Below, piece after piece: positions 32,483 through 39,206 of a DNA stretch of 64,000 nucleotides (its first letter is position 1; the number at the start of each line of letters is the position of its first letter). Source of the stretch: a virus; the IMG/VR virus record IMGVR_UViG_3300046170_000450, positions 1 to 64,000 of that record, one strand, 5' to 3'. The position numbers and the translations under genes were made by a program. The notes beneath the pieces are model-generated. The model was not told the DNA's origin and searched no databases. It saw only the letters and a program-made list of their open reading frames with translations.

Positions 32483-33268
32483 CTAGGAAGCGTTTAAAAC
32501 CAGCTCGCTTTGCGGAGCTTTCGCCCCTGCGTAGGTGTCGAGGACACTATACAGCGAGTTGGAGCGATTCGCCACGTTGAGCGAGTTGCCGCGCCACACG
32601 TTCGTGAAGGCGTTTTGAAGCGACCAAAGGTCACGCCCCTCGAAATTCTCATGCTCTGGCTTGTGCCATTGTCCGAAGATGTCGGCAATTTGAGTTTTGC
32701 CACACGCACCAGCTTGGAAGCCGCGCAAGATAAGATCATGCGCCGTGCGGTCATCAATCTCGCAAGACTTGTAAGAGTCAATGCGATTGTCGGAAGTAGT
32801 CCAAGAATCCATCAACTGCCCAATCGCACGAGAAATGATTTGCGGTAAGTCGCGCATGATGTGAGTAGTATGACGGCGACCAAGCACAATCTCATTAGAG
32901 AAGATCAGATTAGAGCAAACGAAAGGTGCGTCACCTGCCGAGATGCCTGCACGGAACGCTTTGTCGTGCGAGTTGCGGAGGCACATGACTGTGCCAACGT
33001 CATCCCCATGCTTGCGACCTACGCCGCTAACTTGGAAAAGACCAAAGTAGCGTTGCCCGTAGCGGTGCAAAGCATGATGCTCTTGCACAATGTCAAGCGA
33101 AGGGTTGTTGTCGATAGCCGAGCGAAACTCAGAAACCAAAGCATCGTGAGCAACTGGAGTCCAGCGATCAGAAGCCTCTGGAGTTTTCACAGCTTTGACT
33201 TCATCAAAGTCGCATTGCTTTGATTCGCAAACATTAAGGTTGAGGAAGTTTTCGTTGATAGTAACCAT
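32483..33268 (-). CDS. DUF932-like protein
   Basis: 261 residues with RWTPVAHDALVSEFRSAI near the N-terminus, ALHRYGQRYFGLFQVSG, and a FVCSNLIFSNEIVLGRRHTT segment, which resembles the DUF932 family of phage and plasmid proteins (unknown function). GC-richer and better codon-adapted than neighbours. Own promoter with a leader upstream and a strong terminator downstream, so it forms a single-gene unit that is probably highly expressed. Confidence 0.6.
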   Translation of the reverse strand: MVTINENFLNLNVCESKQCDFDEVKAVKTPEASDRWTPVAHDALVSEFRSAIDNNPSLDIVQEHHALHRYGQRYFGLFQVSGVGRKHGDDVGTVMCLRNSHDKAFRAGISAGDAPFVCSNLIFSNEIVLGRRHTTHIMRDLPQIISRAIGQLMDSWTTSDNRIDSYKSCEIDDRTAHDLILRGFQAGACGKTQIADIFGQWHKPEHENFEGRDLWSLQNAFTNVWRGNSLNVANRSNSLYSVLDTYAGAKAPQSELVLNAS

Positions 33269-33308
33269 AGTATTAGTATTTAGTATTATTATTTAATTGT
33301 GAGATTAC

Positions 33309-33337
33309 ATCTTATAAGAAAAGTGGTGTGGTGTCAA
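33309..33337 (-). promoter_or_regulatory. Sigma70-type promoter with leader
   Basis: TTGACA, 17-base spacer, TAAGAT; about 40 bases before ATG 33268. Confidence 0.65.
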
Positions 33338-33415
33338 GCGTTTATCGAAATAAAAATGAAATATTTTTTGTTTTTAAACTGGCATGGATCTTGAGCCTAG
33401 GAGCAGTCAAGGTTC

Positions 33416-33495
33416 CGTAAGTCGTTGTTTATCAAGGACTTGCGGGCGCGGGGGGGCCGCAGTCCACGCAAGCCGTTGAATATCAACAACTTATG
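33416..33495 (-). repeat. Composite inverted repeat, copy 4
   Basis: Arms CGTAAGTCGTTG ... CAAGGACTTGCG and CGCAAGCCGTTGA ... TCAACAACTTATG around a GCGGGGGGGCCGC core. It overlaps the last codons and stop of the gene at 33483. Confidence 0.8.
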
Positions 33496-33854
33496 AGACT
33501 AGCCTTTATCATTGTAGGTGTCACTTCCACAGAGCCGACTTTGACGGGATAGCGATTAGGGTTAGCCACATAGAAAAATCTGTGCGATTGGTAAGGGTTA
33601 TATTTTACCAACTCAACGGGAGTTTTCTTTGGCTGCTCAACTCTTTCGCCAATGATGAAAGCATGAACGTTTTTTCTTTTCTGTTCCAAGACTCTTCTAC
33701 GTCCTGCTTGCGAGACTTCAAAAGAAGCATTGTTCAAAAAGATTTGCTGAACGTGATCTGTAACACGCCAACCTTTTCCCTCGACCCATGATTGAACCGA
33801 AAGGCATTTTTTGTTGAGGTTGCGATAGACTCTGACTTTGTTTTTGTTTACCAT
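33483..33854 (-). CDS. Conserved phage hypothetical protein, 123 aa
   Basis: Basic protein with VRVYRNLNKKCLSVQSWVEG, FEVSQAGRRRVLEQKRKNVH and AFIIGERVE, a set often seen in large phages of many hosts; function unknown. The C-terminal residues LISC and the TGA stop are encoded by repeat copy 4, so the repeat forms the end of the gene. Confidence 0.6.
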   Translation of the reverse strand: MVNKNKVRVYRNLNKKCLSVQSWVEGKGWRVTDHVQQIFLNNASFEVSQAGRRRVLEQKRKNVHAFIIGERVEQPKKTPVELVKYNPYQSHRFFYVANPNRYPVKVGSVEVTPTMIKASLISC

Positions 33855-34027
33855 GCTGTGCTTTGTATTTCTTTTCTGTGTTCTTCGTAGGTTTCGATGT
33901 ACTCCTGCAAGTCGCCAAGTGTTTCAAACCTAGCTAGTTTTTCTTCGTCTTCCATGCACTCTACCACAATGTCTCCACCTTCTTCGTAGTGTTCGTAACA
34001 GTATTCATTTATTTGTTCGATTGTCAT
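33848..34027 (-). CDS. Small acidic protein, 59 aa
   Basis: MTIEQINEYCYEHYEEGGDI start, helical and acidic. Overlaps the downstream gene by seven bases and follows the 113-aa gene by one base, so it belongs to the same operon. Function unknown. Confidence 0.5.
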   Translation of the reverse strand: MTIEQINEYCYEHYEEGGDIVVECMEDEEKLARFETLGDLQEYIETYEEHRKEIQSTAW

Positions 34028-34028
34028 A

Positions 34029-34370
34029 TTATAGTTCCTCCCATCCGACTGATTTACACATTAAGGTTGTTGGGTGTCCGTTAGAATCACGGATCTTAAC
34101 GACATCGCCAACGCTTGTCGAGTGAAAAGTTTCCTTGTCCGAGCAGTTTTCCCACAGAGCCAAAAGAATTTTTTCGTGCGCTTTGGTTATAAGCTCAATC
34201 GGTGCGTTGGTTACGTGAAACAAAAGCTCAGCAAGCTTTGACGGAATGTGTGGATAATCGATGTGTTCTGCATTCAGTCGAACAGAGAAAACGCATTTTC
34301 GAGCGACTTCCCATTTCTGAACAAAAGGTTCATCTTCAGAGCGGTGTAGTGATAAGGTTATTGTTTTCAT
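34029..34370 (-). CDS. Conserved phage hypothetical protein, 113 aa
   Basis: MKTITLSLHRSEDEPFVQKW start, with FSVRLNAEHIDYPHIPSKLA and LFHVTNAPIELITKAHEKIL. This type of short protein is seen in several large phages without known function. Leaderless start six bases after its promoter. Confidence 0.55.
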   Translation of the reverse strand: MKTITLSLHRSEDEPFVQKWEVARKCVFSVRLNAEHIDYPHIPSKLAELLFHVTNAPIELITKAHEKILLALWENCSDKETFHSTSVGDVVKIRDSNGHPTTLMCKSVGWEEL

Positions 34371-34376
34371 ATTAGT

Positions 34377-34405
34377 ATAATGTATTATTTTTTGTGATTA
34401 GTCAA
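34377..34405 (-). promoter_or_regulatory. Sigma70-type promoter, leaderless start at 34370
   Basis: TTGACT, 17-base spacer, CATTAT, six bases, ATG. The block from the spacer end to the ATG is identical to that at 34706. Confidence 0.7.
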
Positions 34406-34408
34406 GCA

Positions 34409-34699
34409 TTACTTTGCATAAGACGCATCGTAACCATTTTCTTCTAAGATTTGAATAATTGACGGAGATAGAGCAAAAACTCCATCATAGTCAACCAACT
34501 CTTTGCCCTCAAACCAAAGACCTCCTTCGGCATACCATTCTCCTCCTCCTGTTTTTTCATCGTACATTTCAAACGAGCCATAGTTTTTGTTTGGCTGTAC
34601 ATGCACGGATATATTCATCTGCACTCCATTTTCTTCACGGATTGTTCCGAATGAGTTTTCGAGGGCGAGGTCTTCAGTAGTTGTTTTTGTGATGTTCAT
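34409..34699 (-). CDS. Hypothetical protein, 96 aa
   Basis: MNITKTTTEDLALENSFGTI start; a beta-rich centre (GSFEMYDEKTGGGEWYAEGG) and a short C-terminal helix. Leaderless start after a promoter. Function unknown. Confidence 0.55.
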   Translation of the reverse strand: MNITKTTTEDLALENSFGTIREENGVQMNISVHVQPNKNYGSFEMYDEKTGGGEWYAEGGLWFEGKELVDYDGVFALSPSIIQILEENGYDASYAK

Positions 34700-34705
34700 A
34701 TTAGT

Positions 34706-34734
34706 ATAATGTATTATTTGATTCGGCGAGTCAA
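34706..34734 (-). promoter_or_regulatory. Sigma70-type promoter, leaderless start at 34699
   Basis: TTGACT, 17-base spacer, CATTAT, six bases, ATG. Confidence 0.7.
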
Positions 34735-34770
34735 CCCCTTTTTTAAAATTTATTTAAATTTATTTAAATT

Positions 34771-34850
34771 CGTAAGTTGTTGATTATCAAGCACTTGCGG
34801 GTCTGCACTGGCCCCCGCCGCGCAAGTCGTTGACCACCAAGGACTTACAG
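34771..34850 (-). repeat. Composite inverted repeat, copy 5
   Basis: Arms CGTAAGTTGTTGA ... TCAAGCACTTGCG and CGCAAGTCGTTGA ... CAAGGACTTACAG; the core (CTGGCCCCCGCCG) is less symmetric than in other copies. Lies downstream of tRNA-Ser. Confidence 0.8.
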
Positions 34851-34870
34851 AACTCTTAATCCATATAGCG

Positions 34871-34910
34871 AAAAGCCGCCTTACCCCAAACACACAAAGG
34901 GTAAGACGGC
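34871..34910 (-). terminator. Terminator after tRNA-Ser
   Basis: Minus-strand stem GCCGTCTTACCC / GGGTAAGGCGGC, then TTTT. A similar hairpin flanks the other side of the tRNA. Confidence 0.6.
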
Positions 34911-34960
34911 ACACACACGTTGCACACACTACAACAAAAGAATTCAAGCTGGCTTTAAAA

Positions 34961-35051
34961 TGGCAGAGAAGATGGGATTCGAACCCATGGAACCTTTTTG
35001 AGGTTCACCTCTTTAGCAAAGAAGCGCTTTCGACCGCTCAGCCACTTCTCT
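34961..35051 (-). tRNA. tRNA-Ser(GCT)
   Basis: Seven-base acceptor AGAGAAG / CTTCTCT, discriminator G, encoded CCA, long variable arm, anticodon loop TTTGCTAA with GCT. Reads AGC/AGU. Isolated from the main tRNA array by 7.4 kb and flanked by two related hairpins. Confidence 0.95.
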
Positions 35052-35055
35052 AGAA

Positions 35056-35104
35056 ATTTAAGCCGCCTCGCCCTAACCGCAAGATAGTCACAAGACGAGA
35101 CGGC
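35056..35104 (-). terminator. Hairpin/terminator between 35132 gene and tRNA-Ser
   Basis: Minus-strand stem GCCGTCTCG / CGAGGCGGC with a long loop, followed by a short T-rich run. Preceded by the same GTGTGTGTGCCGTCT phrase as the hairpin at 34871. Confidence 0.45.
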
Positions 35105-35131
35105 ACACACACATGTTACAACAACAAAAGG

Positions 35132-35383
35132 TTAGACAAGTTTAATTTTTTCGATTCTGTGCTTATAGAAAGAACGGATGCCGCTATGCTTCGCGCCAGT
35201 GGCGTAAGAGTAGGTATTGAACATATCGCCCAAGTCTTCAATGAAGTTCATGTCAATGACATAAGAGCCGACAGTTTCATCAGACTTTTTCTTGTAGGTG
35301 ATTTGAGCCATATTATTCTTAGCGAAAGCGCGACGAACAGCAAGGCGGGTTTTTTGGATTGGATTTAGTTTTAGGTTTTTCAT
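35132..35383 (-). CDS. Small WYL-like protein, 83 aa
   Basis: QITYKKKSDETVGSYVIDMN and the C-terminal SFYKHRIEKIKLV have the look of a stand-alone WYL-type beta barrel, a ligand-sensing fold; this is a weak match. The start has a good ribosome site (ACGGAGAAAAG) and a promoter with a leader. Basic N-terminus (LAVRRAFAKNNM). Confidence 0.5.
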   Translation of the reverse strand: MKNLKLNPIQKTRLAVRRAFAKNNMAQITYKKKSDETVGSYVIDMNFIEDLGDMFNTYSYATGAKHSGIRSFYKHRIEKIKLV

Positions 35384-35425
35384 GTTTTCTTTTCTCCGTT
35401 TTGGATTTTCGATTGTTAAGATTAT

Positions 35426-35453
35426 ATCTTAGCAGATTTTTATGTTATGTCAA
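35426..35453 (-). promoter_or_regulatory. Sigma70-type promoter with leader
   Basis: TTGACA, 16-base spacer, TAAGAT; leader with Shine-Dalgarno before ATG 35383. Confidence 0.6.
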
Positions 35454-35747
35454 TACTTTTTTAGGAAGTTTTGCGATTTTTTCTAACAAGTCATTAGCAG
35501 AGTCTACATTAAGGAAGCCTGCGACATCGTCTGTAATTTCTGGGTGTTTGGCAATGCATCCATTCTCATCCAGCAATGCAAGCTCTAAGCCGTAAGAAGA
35601 ATCGTGTAGGACTACAGAAGCTCCATAGCCATTAGGAAACTCAAAAATCTTTTGCCAACCAAAAAGTTCTTTACGTTCGGTTAATGTCATAGTGTGATGA
35701 GAGGTGGATGAGACTTTGAATATTTGTTGTATGGTGTCTTTGTTCAT
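35445..35747 (-). CDS. Hypothetical protein, 100 aa
   Basis: Start at 35747 (MNKDTIQQIFKVSSTSHHTM), seven bases after a promoter; the longer frame begins upstream of that promoter. GASVVLHDSSYGLELALLDE centre. The end overlaps the promoter of the next gene. Function unknown. Confidence 0.55.
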   Translation of the reverse strand: MNKDTIQQIFKVSSTSHHTMTLTERKELFGWQKIFEFPNGYGASVVLHDSSYGLELALLDENGCIAKHPEITDDVAGFLNVDSANDLLEKIAKLPKKVLT

Positions 35748-35754
35748 AAGGCGT

Positions 35755-35783
35755 ATAATATTATTATTTGTTTTGGTTGTCAA
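35755..35783 (-). promoter_or_regulatory. Sigma70-type promoter, leaderless start at 35747
   Basis: TTGACA, 17-base spacer, TATTAT, seven bases, ATG. Confidence 0.75.
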
Positions 35784-35889
35784 GGTTTTGTTTGAAGTTT
35801 CTTCTCCACCTCGCAAGACCAAGCATTCCTATGCGCTTGAAGGTCTCCCAATTTGGCTTGGGGTCTGACAGTTCTAGCCATATTTTCAT
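35764..35889 (-). CDS. Small basic protein, 41 aa
   Basis: From ATG 35889: MKIWLELSDPKPNWETFKRI, ending LARWRRNFKQNLDNQNK; the -35 box of the next promoter (encoding DNQ) lies in its last codons. A possible promoter (TTGCTA, 16 bases, TATACT) sits about 35 bases upstream. Function unknown. Confidence 0.45.
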   Translation of the reverse strand: MKIWLELSDPKPNWETFKRIGMLGLARWRRNFKQNLDNQNK

Positions 35890-36041
35890 TCTTCGTTTGG
35901 GATCTATATTCACACCTAATAGTATACCAAACCGAATCGAAATAGCAAGCAAATAAATAGCAAATCGAACACTTTTTTACGGCAAATAGTGTAAAGTATT
36001 GATAGTCAAGGACTTCGGGAACAAAAAAAACTTACAGGTTC

Positions 36042-36120
36042 TGTAAGTTGCTGACTATCAAAGACTTGCGGGTCGGGGCGGGCCCTGGCCTCGCAAGTCG
36101 TTGAGAAACAAGGACTTACA
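36042..36120 (-). repeat. Composite inverted repeat, copy 6
   Basis: Arms TGTAAGTTGCTGA ... TCAAAGACTTGCG and CGCAAGTCGTTGA ... CAAGGACTTACA around GGGGCGGGCCCTGGCC. Supplies the TAA stop of the gene at 36116. A degenerate half copy lies at 35997-36020. Confidence 0.8.
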
Positions 36121-36310
36121 CAGTCCCAACGTGCTCCCCGTCGCGCTCGATCGCCCAGCCCTCGTAGAGGTCGATATGCCTCACGTCACCACGCCCAACA
36201 GTAGGGCAGTAGATCATGGCGAGTTGCCCGCAAGAATAGGTGAACATCACCTGCACAGTGCGAGCGTGGTTGCGAGTCGGGCGGAGGAGATCGTCTTTTT
36301 TGATTATCAT
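36116..36310 (-). CDS. Hypothetical protein, 64 aa
   Basis: MIIKKDDLLRPTRNHARTVQ start and VRHIDLYEGWAIERDGEHVG end. GC-richer than most neighbours. Its stop is inside repeat copy 6. Leaderless start. Function unknown. Confidence 0.55.
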   Translation of the reverse strand: MIIKKDDLLRPTRNHARTVQVMFTYSCGQLAMIYCPTVGRGDVRHIDLYEGWAIERDGEHVGTV

Positions 36311-36316
36311 GACTAC

Positions 36317-36344
36317 AGTCTAACAAAAAAAATCGTTCTGTCAA
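36317..36344 (-). promoter_or_regulatory. Sigma70-type promoter, leaderless start at 36310
   Basis: TTGACA, 16-base spacer, TAGACT, six bases, ATG. Confidence 0.65.
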
Positions 36345-36381
36345 CTGTTTTTTTAAAAAAAATTAAAAAAAATTTAGATTA

Positions 36382-36460
36382 CATAAGTTATTGATCACCA
36401 AGTACTTGCGCCGCTCACGCCGCCCCCGCCCCGCAAGTCGTTGACTATCAAGGACTTATG
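36382..36460 (-). repeat. Composite inverted repeat, copy 7
   Basis: Arms CATAAGTTATTGA ... CAAGTACTTGCG and CGCAAGTCGTTGA ... TCAAGGACTTATG around a GC-rich core. Encodes the last residues (ISP) and TGA of the gene at 36448. Confidence 0.8.
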
Positions 36461-36654
36461 AGTTCCTCTTCTCTCTCTTCGCGGACTAGGTCAAAGACCT
36501 CGGCTAGGGTCTTCACCTCACCCGTTTCGCCGTTGGTGAGGGTTTCCTTGTTGCCACAAGGCTCGCAGAATTCGAGCCAGTCGCTACCGAGAACGAGGGT
36601 GTTGGTACCGCCCATAGGGCGGCGAGTGTCGCAGAAACAGCAATGATCAGCCAT
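36448..36654 (-). CDS. Small zinc-ribbon-like protein, 68 aa
   Basis: CCFCDTRRP and CEPCGNKE form two CxxC knuckles 24 residues apart, as in small zinc ribbons; the rest is acidic. Twenty bases after the previous stop, so probably co-transcribed with it. Function unknown. Confidence 0.6.
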   Translation of the reverse strand: MADHCCFCDTRRPMGGTNTLVLGSDWLEFCEPCGNKETLTNGETGEVKTLAEVFDLVREEREEELISP

Positions 36655-36674
36655 AATTTTTTGTGTGGTTAGGG

Positions 36675-36869
36675 TTAGCGGAAGTCAGCGTTGTGCATGA
36701 GTTCCTGTTGGAAAAGTCGCTCTTGGCGTTGAGCCTCGCCACGCTCGCGCTCGGATTGCTCGCGAAGCATTGCAGTTTCAAACTCGGCGAACTCAGCCTC
36801 GGACAAGTCAGCCCAAGGGTCGAAGGAAGCAGGAGTGGCGGAAGGAGTGGATGTATTTTTGATTGTCAT
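36675..36869 (-). CDS. Small acidic helical protein, 64 aa
   Basis: MTIKNTSTPSATPASFDPWA start, then a long charged helix (FAEFETAMLREQSERERGEA). Leaderless start. Possible coiled coil. Function unknown. Confidence 0.55.
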   Translation of the reverse strand: MTIKNTSTPSATPASFDPWADLSEAEFAEFETAMLREQSERERGEAQRQERLFQQELMHNADFR

Positions 36870-36876
36870 AATTAAA

Positions 36877-36904
36877 AGAATAAGAAAAAAGGTTAGGCTG
36901 TCAA
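36877..36904 (-). promoter_or_regulatory. Sigma70-type promoter, leaderless start at 36869
   Basis: TTGACA, 16-base spacer, TATTCT, seven bases, ATG. Confidence 0.7.
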
Positions 36905-36923
36905 GGCTTTTGCGAAAAAAAGA

Positions 36924-37163
36924 TTAGAAATCTGACATTCTTTCTTCGCGTTCCATCGCGTCCCAAGCCTCGTCGTCGAGTTGCTTTTGAGAAGGGACAG
37001 GAAGCGGAGCGACCTCGTCGAGGCGAGAGACGGGAACCCACTGTTCGCCGCCATCTTCATCCAAGACCCAAGCGAGACCCATCTTGACGTCACCGACAAA
37101 GACAGGGATGGAAAGATCGAGGAGGGCTTCTGTGCCAGATTTGATTTGTGTTGTAGTTATCAT
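36924..37163 (-). CDS. Hypothetical protein, 79 aa
   Basis: Beta-rich N-terminal half (LLDLSIPVFVGDVKMGLAWV) and acidic helical C-terminus. Leaderless start after a promoter. Function unknown. Confidence 0.55.
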   Translation of the reverse strand: MITTTQIKSGTEALLDLSIPVFVGDVKMGLAWVLDEDGGEQWVPVSRLDEVAPLPVPSQKQLDDEAWDAMEREERMSDF

Positions 37164-37169
37164 ACGAGT

Positions 37170-37198
37170 ATTGTATCAGAGAAAATCGGAAAAGTCAA
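37170..37198 (-). promoter_or_regulatory. Sigma70-type promoter, leaderless start at 37163
   Basis: TTGACT, 17-base spacer, TACAAT, six bases, ATG. Confidence 0.7.
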
Positions 37199-37288
37199 CC
37201 CCTAAACGCATCTTTTTTTGCTTTTTTTTAACTTTTTTTTCGTGCGGCAGATTGGCACGGCAATTGACACGAGCGCAGTTCGGGGTTT

Positions 37289-37368
37289 CGTAAGTCGTTG
37301 TATATCAAGCACTTGCGCGGCGGGGCGGGCCCCCGACCCGTAAGTCGTTGACTATCAGTAACTTACAG
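37289..37368 (-). repeat. Composite inverted repeat, copy 8
   Basis: Arms CGTAAGTCGTTG ... TCAAGCACTTGCG and CGTAAGTCGTTGA ... TCAGTAACTTACAG around GCGGGGCGGGCCCCCGACC. Overlaps the end of the lysozyme-like gene. Confidence 0.8.
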
Positions 37369-37791
37369 ATGCTTTGAGACCTTTGTCCAATAAATTTCTA
37401 GATTTTTTTGCTTTTGGTCGCTCTTTGGATTTGCAACACGCTTCCAAGCTGATCCGCCCCCGTTCCATATAAAAGCAAGATGTTTTGCGTTTAACTTTTC
37501 ACCATTGCGTTTGATATACTTTTCATAGTGACGAAAGATTCCGATTGCGATATTGTGAGAAGTCAAGCGGTTTGACATTTGCTGATGTTTTACATTCGTG
37601 CCGTAGATACGATTATAGTCGTCCAACATGATTGGTCTGATCTGAAGAGAGCCTAACGCTTTTTCGCTTTCGTTATAAGCAGAAGGATTGCAATTGCTTT
37701 CCACTTTTTCTAAAGCAATAATTAAATCAGTTAATGTTGCACCTTGCGCGATTGATGCGCAGATGGCGAATATTAGTATTAGTTTTTTCAT
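37363..37791 (-). CDS. Secreted lysozyme-like (SLT) protein
   Basis: 142 residues. An N-terminal signal peptide (MKKLILIFAICASIAQG) is followed by a goose-lysozyme/SLT-type domain: ALEKVESNCNPSAYNESEKA with probable catalytic Glu31, then LGSLQIRPIMLDDYNRIYGT, and AIGIFRHYEKY. The C-terminus has FIWNGGGSAWK. It would cut peptidoglycan in the periplasm. It is far from the holin-like gene and lies among early genes, so it might act in lysis or in preparing the cell wall; which one is not clear. Confidence 0.75.
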   Translation of the reverse strand: MKKLILIFAICASIAQGATLTDLIIALEKVESNCNPSAYNESEKALGSLQIRPIMLDDYNRIYGTNVKHQQMSNRLTSHNIAIGIFRHYEKYIKRNGEKLNAKHLAFIWNGGGSAWKRVANPKSDQKQKNLEIYWTKVSKHL

Positions 37792-37836
37792 AGTGTTTTT
37801 TTAAAAAACTTTCGATTTCGTTTTGAGGATGTAGGC

Positions 37837-38046
37837 TCATACAAGAAAAGTAACGTTTATCGGTTTTCCTTCTGGGTGCATTTCAGATATCCCCCTATAG
37901 TGTAAGGGAATGTCTTCTACATAGGTCGATGCCCCGTGGTATTTTGTGCGCACGTAGCACTTAGCGTTTTGCGGCATTTCTTTTAGCTTCGCGATCACCT
38001 CCGCAACTGTAGGTGCGTCCCCGTATTTCCTGTATTTAGTTTCCAT
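37837..38046 (-). CDS. Hypothetical protein, 69 aa
   Basis: METKYRKYGDAPTVAEVIAK start; a short helix followed by strands (AKCYVRTKYHGASTYVEDIP). The start lies 11 bases inside the previous gene. Function unknown. Confidence 0.5.
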   Translation of the reverse strand: METKYRKYGDAPTVAEVIAKLKEMPQNAKCYVRTKYHGASTYVEDIPLHYRGISEMHPEGKPINVTFLV

Positions 38047-38332
38047 TATTTAAAACATCGCCTTTGATACTGCCTTTGACACTTCCCCAGATATTGCCCC
38101 TAACATCTCTGTAGATATTGCCGCCGACATAGCCTCCAATAGAGCCTTTTACATTGCCTCTGATACTGCCTTCAATAGTACCCCTAACATCGCTCCATAT
38201 ATTACCTTCTACAAAGCCATAAACATAGCCGTGGATATCGCCTTCGACATTCAAAACCCTAAGGTTTCCCTCGGAGTCGCGTTTGAACGAAACGAGTTTT
38301 TTGATTTCTTCTAGTGTTGGTTCTTTTTTCAT
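38036..38332 (-). CDS. Gly-rich beta-helix repeat protein, 98 aa
   Basis: After a charged head (about 1-28), residues 29-93 are short repeats of the form G-x-(I/V)-x-G-x-V, e.g. GTIEGSIRGNVKGSIGGYVG. Such spacing predicts a small left-handed beta helix like bactofilin-type or polymer-forming repeats. Overlaps both neighbours (ATGA upstream). Its leader is identical over about 40 bases to that of the lysozyme-like gene. Function unknown. Confidence 0.55.
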   Translation of the reverse strand: MKKEPTLEEIKKLVSFKRDSEGNLRVLNVEGDIHGYVYGFVEGNIWSDVRGTIEGSIRGNVKGSIGGYVGGNIYRDVRGNIWGSVKGSIKGDVLNNGN

Positions 38333-38565
38333 AGTGTTTTTTTAAAAAACTTTCGATTTCGTTTTGAGACACAGAGAACCCCGTCAGAGTATCCAATGTC
38401 CGTGGCGTATCCAGATTTTATAAATTTGCGCTCTAATTCTTGGAGCCGTAAGTGATAGTGGCACTCTTCGTAGTCTGTTGGCACATATATGCGAACGACC
38501 ATTTCTAGTGGTTCGTCTGGCGTCATTCCCCACCCGATATGTTTTCTTTGAAATGTTAGCTTCAT
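38329..38565 (-). CDS. Hypothetical protein, 78 aa
   Basis: MKLTFQRKHIGWGMTPDEPL start; VVRIYVPTDYEECHYHLRLQ centre. First gene of a three- to four-gene operon; the promoter lies 17 bases upstream. Function unknown. Confidence 0.5.
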   Translation of the reverse strand: MKLTFQRKHIGWGMTPDEPLEMVVRIYVPTDYEECHYHLRLQELERKFIKSGYATDIGYSDGVLCVSKRNRKFFKKTL

Positions 38566-38582
38566 AGTTTATATTGGTTTGT

Positions 38583-38610
38583 AGTATGGTTATTTTTGTT
38601 CGATTGTCAA
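38583..38610 (-). promoter_or_regulatory. Sigma70-type promoter with short leader
   Basis: TTGACA, 16-base spacer, CATACT; 17 bases to ATG 38565. The -35 box lies within the end of the gene at 38590. Confidence 0.7.
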
Positions 38611-38769
38611 GCGATTTTGGAAAGTTTTTTCCATTAATTTTTGCTCGGTGCGACCATAGATTGCGCCCCAATTCTTGGCAGGGATCGCAGGGTAGAGTTT
38701 GCGTTGAGTGTTGTAGCTCGCTTGCGTGAGGTGGTCGATTACCGAATCAATTTCTTTATTTGTTATCAT
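38590..38769 (-). CDS. Small helical protein, 59 aa, paralogue of 40571 gene
   Basis: MITNKEIDSVIDHLTQASYN, then TQRKLYPAIPAKNWGAIYGR. It is about two-thirds identical to the protein at 40571-40750. The C-terminal NRLTIEQK and the TAA stop are encoded by the -35 box and spacer of the next promoter. Leaderless start six bases after its own promoter. Function unknown. Confidence 0.65.
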   Translation of the reverse strand: MITNKEIDSVIDHLTQASYNTQRKLYPAIPAKNWGAIYGRTEQKLMEKTFQNRLTIEQK

Positions 38770-38775
38770 GCTTAC

Positions 38776-38803
38776 AGTATGGGGATAAAAACGAGAAAGT
38801 CAA
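38776..38803 (-). promoter_or_regulatory. Sigma70-type promoter, leaderless start at 38769
   Basis: TTGACT, 16-base spacer, CATACT, six bases, ATG. Confidence 0.7.
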
Positions 38804-38838
38804 CCCTTTTTTTAATTTTTTTAACTTTTTTTCAGTTG

Positions 38839-38917
38839 CGTAAGTCATTCACTATCAAGCACTTGCGTGGCGCGGGCGGCCCTGGCCCCGCAAGTCGTTG
38901 ATATTCAAGGACTTACA
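38839..38917 (-). repeat. Composite inverted repeat, copy 9
   Basis: Arms CGTAAGTCATTCA ... TCAAGCACTTGCG and CGCAAGTCGTTGA ... TCAAGGACTTACA around GCGGGCGGCCCTGGCC. Supplies the stop of the gene at 38913. Confidence 0.8.
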
Positions 38918-39050
38918 TGATTGCGTTTATCGCAACCCCTGAGACGGTGTCAAACATTTTTTGAAACCAGCCAATTTTGTTTGCGATGAAGTAAGTGCAA
39001 GCCGCGATTGTCAAGCAAATTGCAGTTGTTTTGTCAATTATTATTTTCAT
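38913..39050 (-). CDS. Small membrane protein, 45 aa
   Basis: One transmembrane segment near the N-terminus (TAICLTIAACTYFIANKIGW) and a short tail. The TAA stop lies in repeat copy 9. Second gene of a run of tiny membrane genes. Function unknown. Confidence 0.45.
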   Translation of the reverse strand: MKIIIDKTTAICLTIAACTYFIANKIGWFQKMFDTVSGVAINAIM

Positions 39051-39051
39051 T

Positions 39052-39201
39052 TTATTTTATTGCGTTGTCGATTTCCTCAAAGCGATGCCAAGAGCTTTCT
39101 TTGATTTGTTGAGCTTTGTCGTCGAGCTTAAGCCCGACGAACATTGCTAACCCAAGAATTAATCCAAAAAGAACAAGAGCTAAAATTTCCCAAATTTTCA
39201 T
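39052..39201 (-). CDS. Small membrane protein, 49 aa
   Basis: Start at 39201 (MKIWEILALVLFGLILGLAM): transmembrane helix then an amphipathic charged tail. Closely packed with the two neighbouring membrane genes. Function unknown. Confidence 0.5.
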   Translation of the reverse strand: MKIWEILALVLFGLILGLAMFVGLKLDDKAQQIKESSWHRFEEIDNAIK

Positions 39202-39206
39202 TTTTT

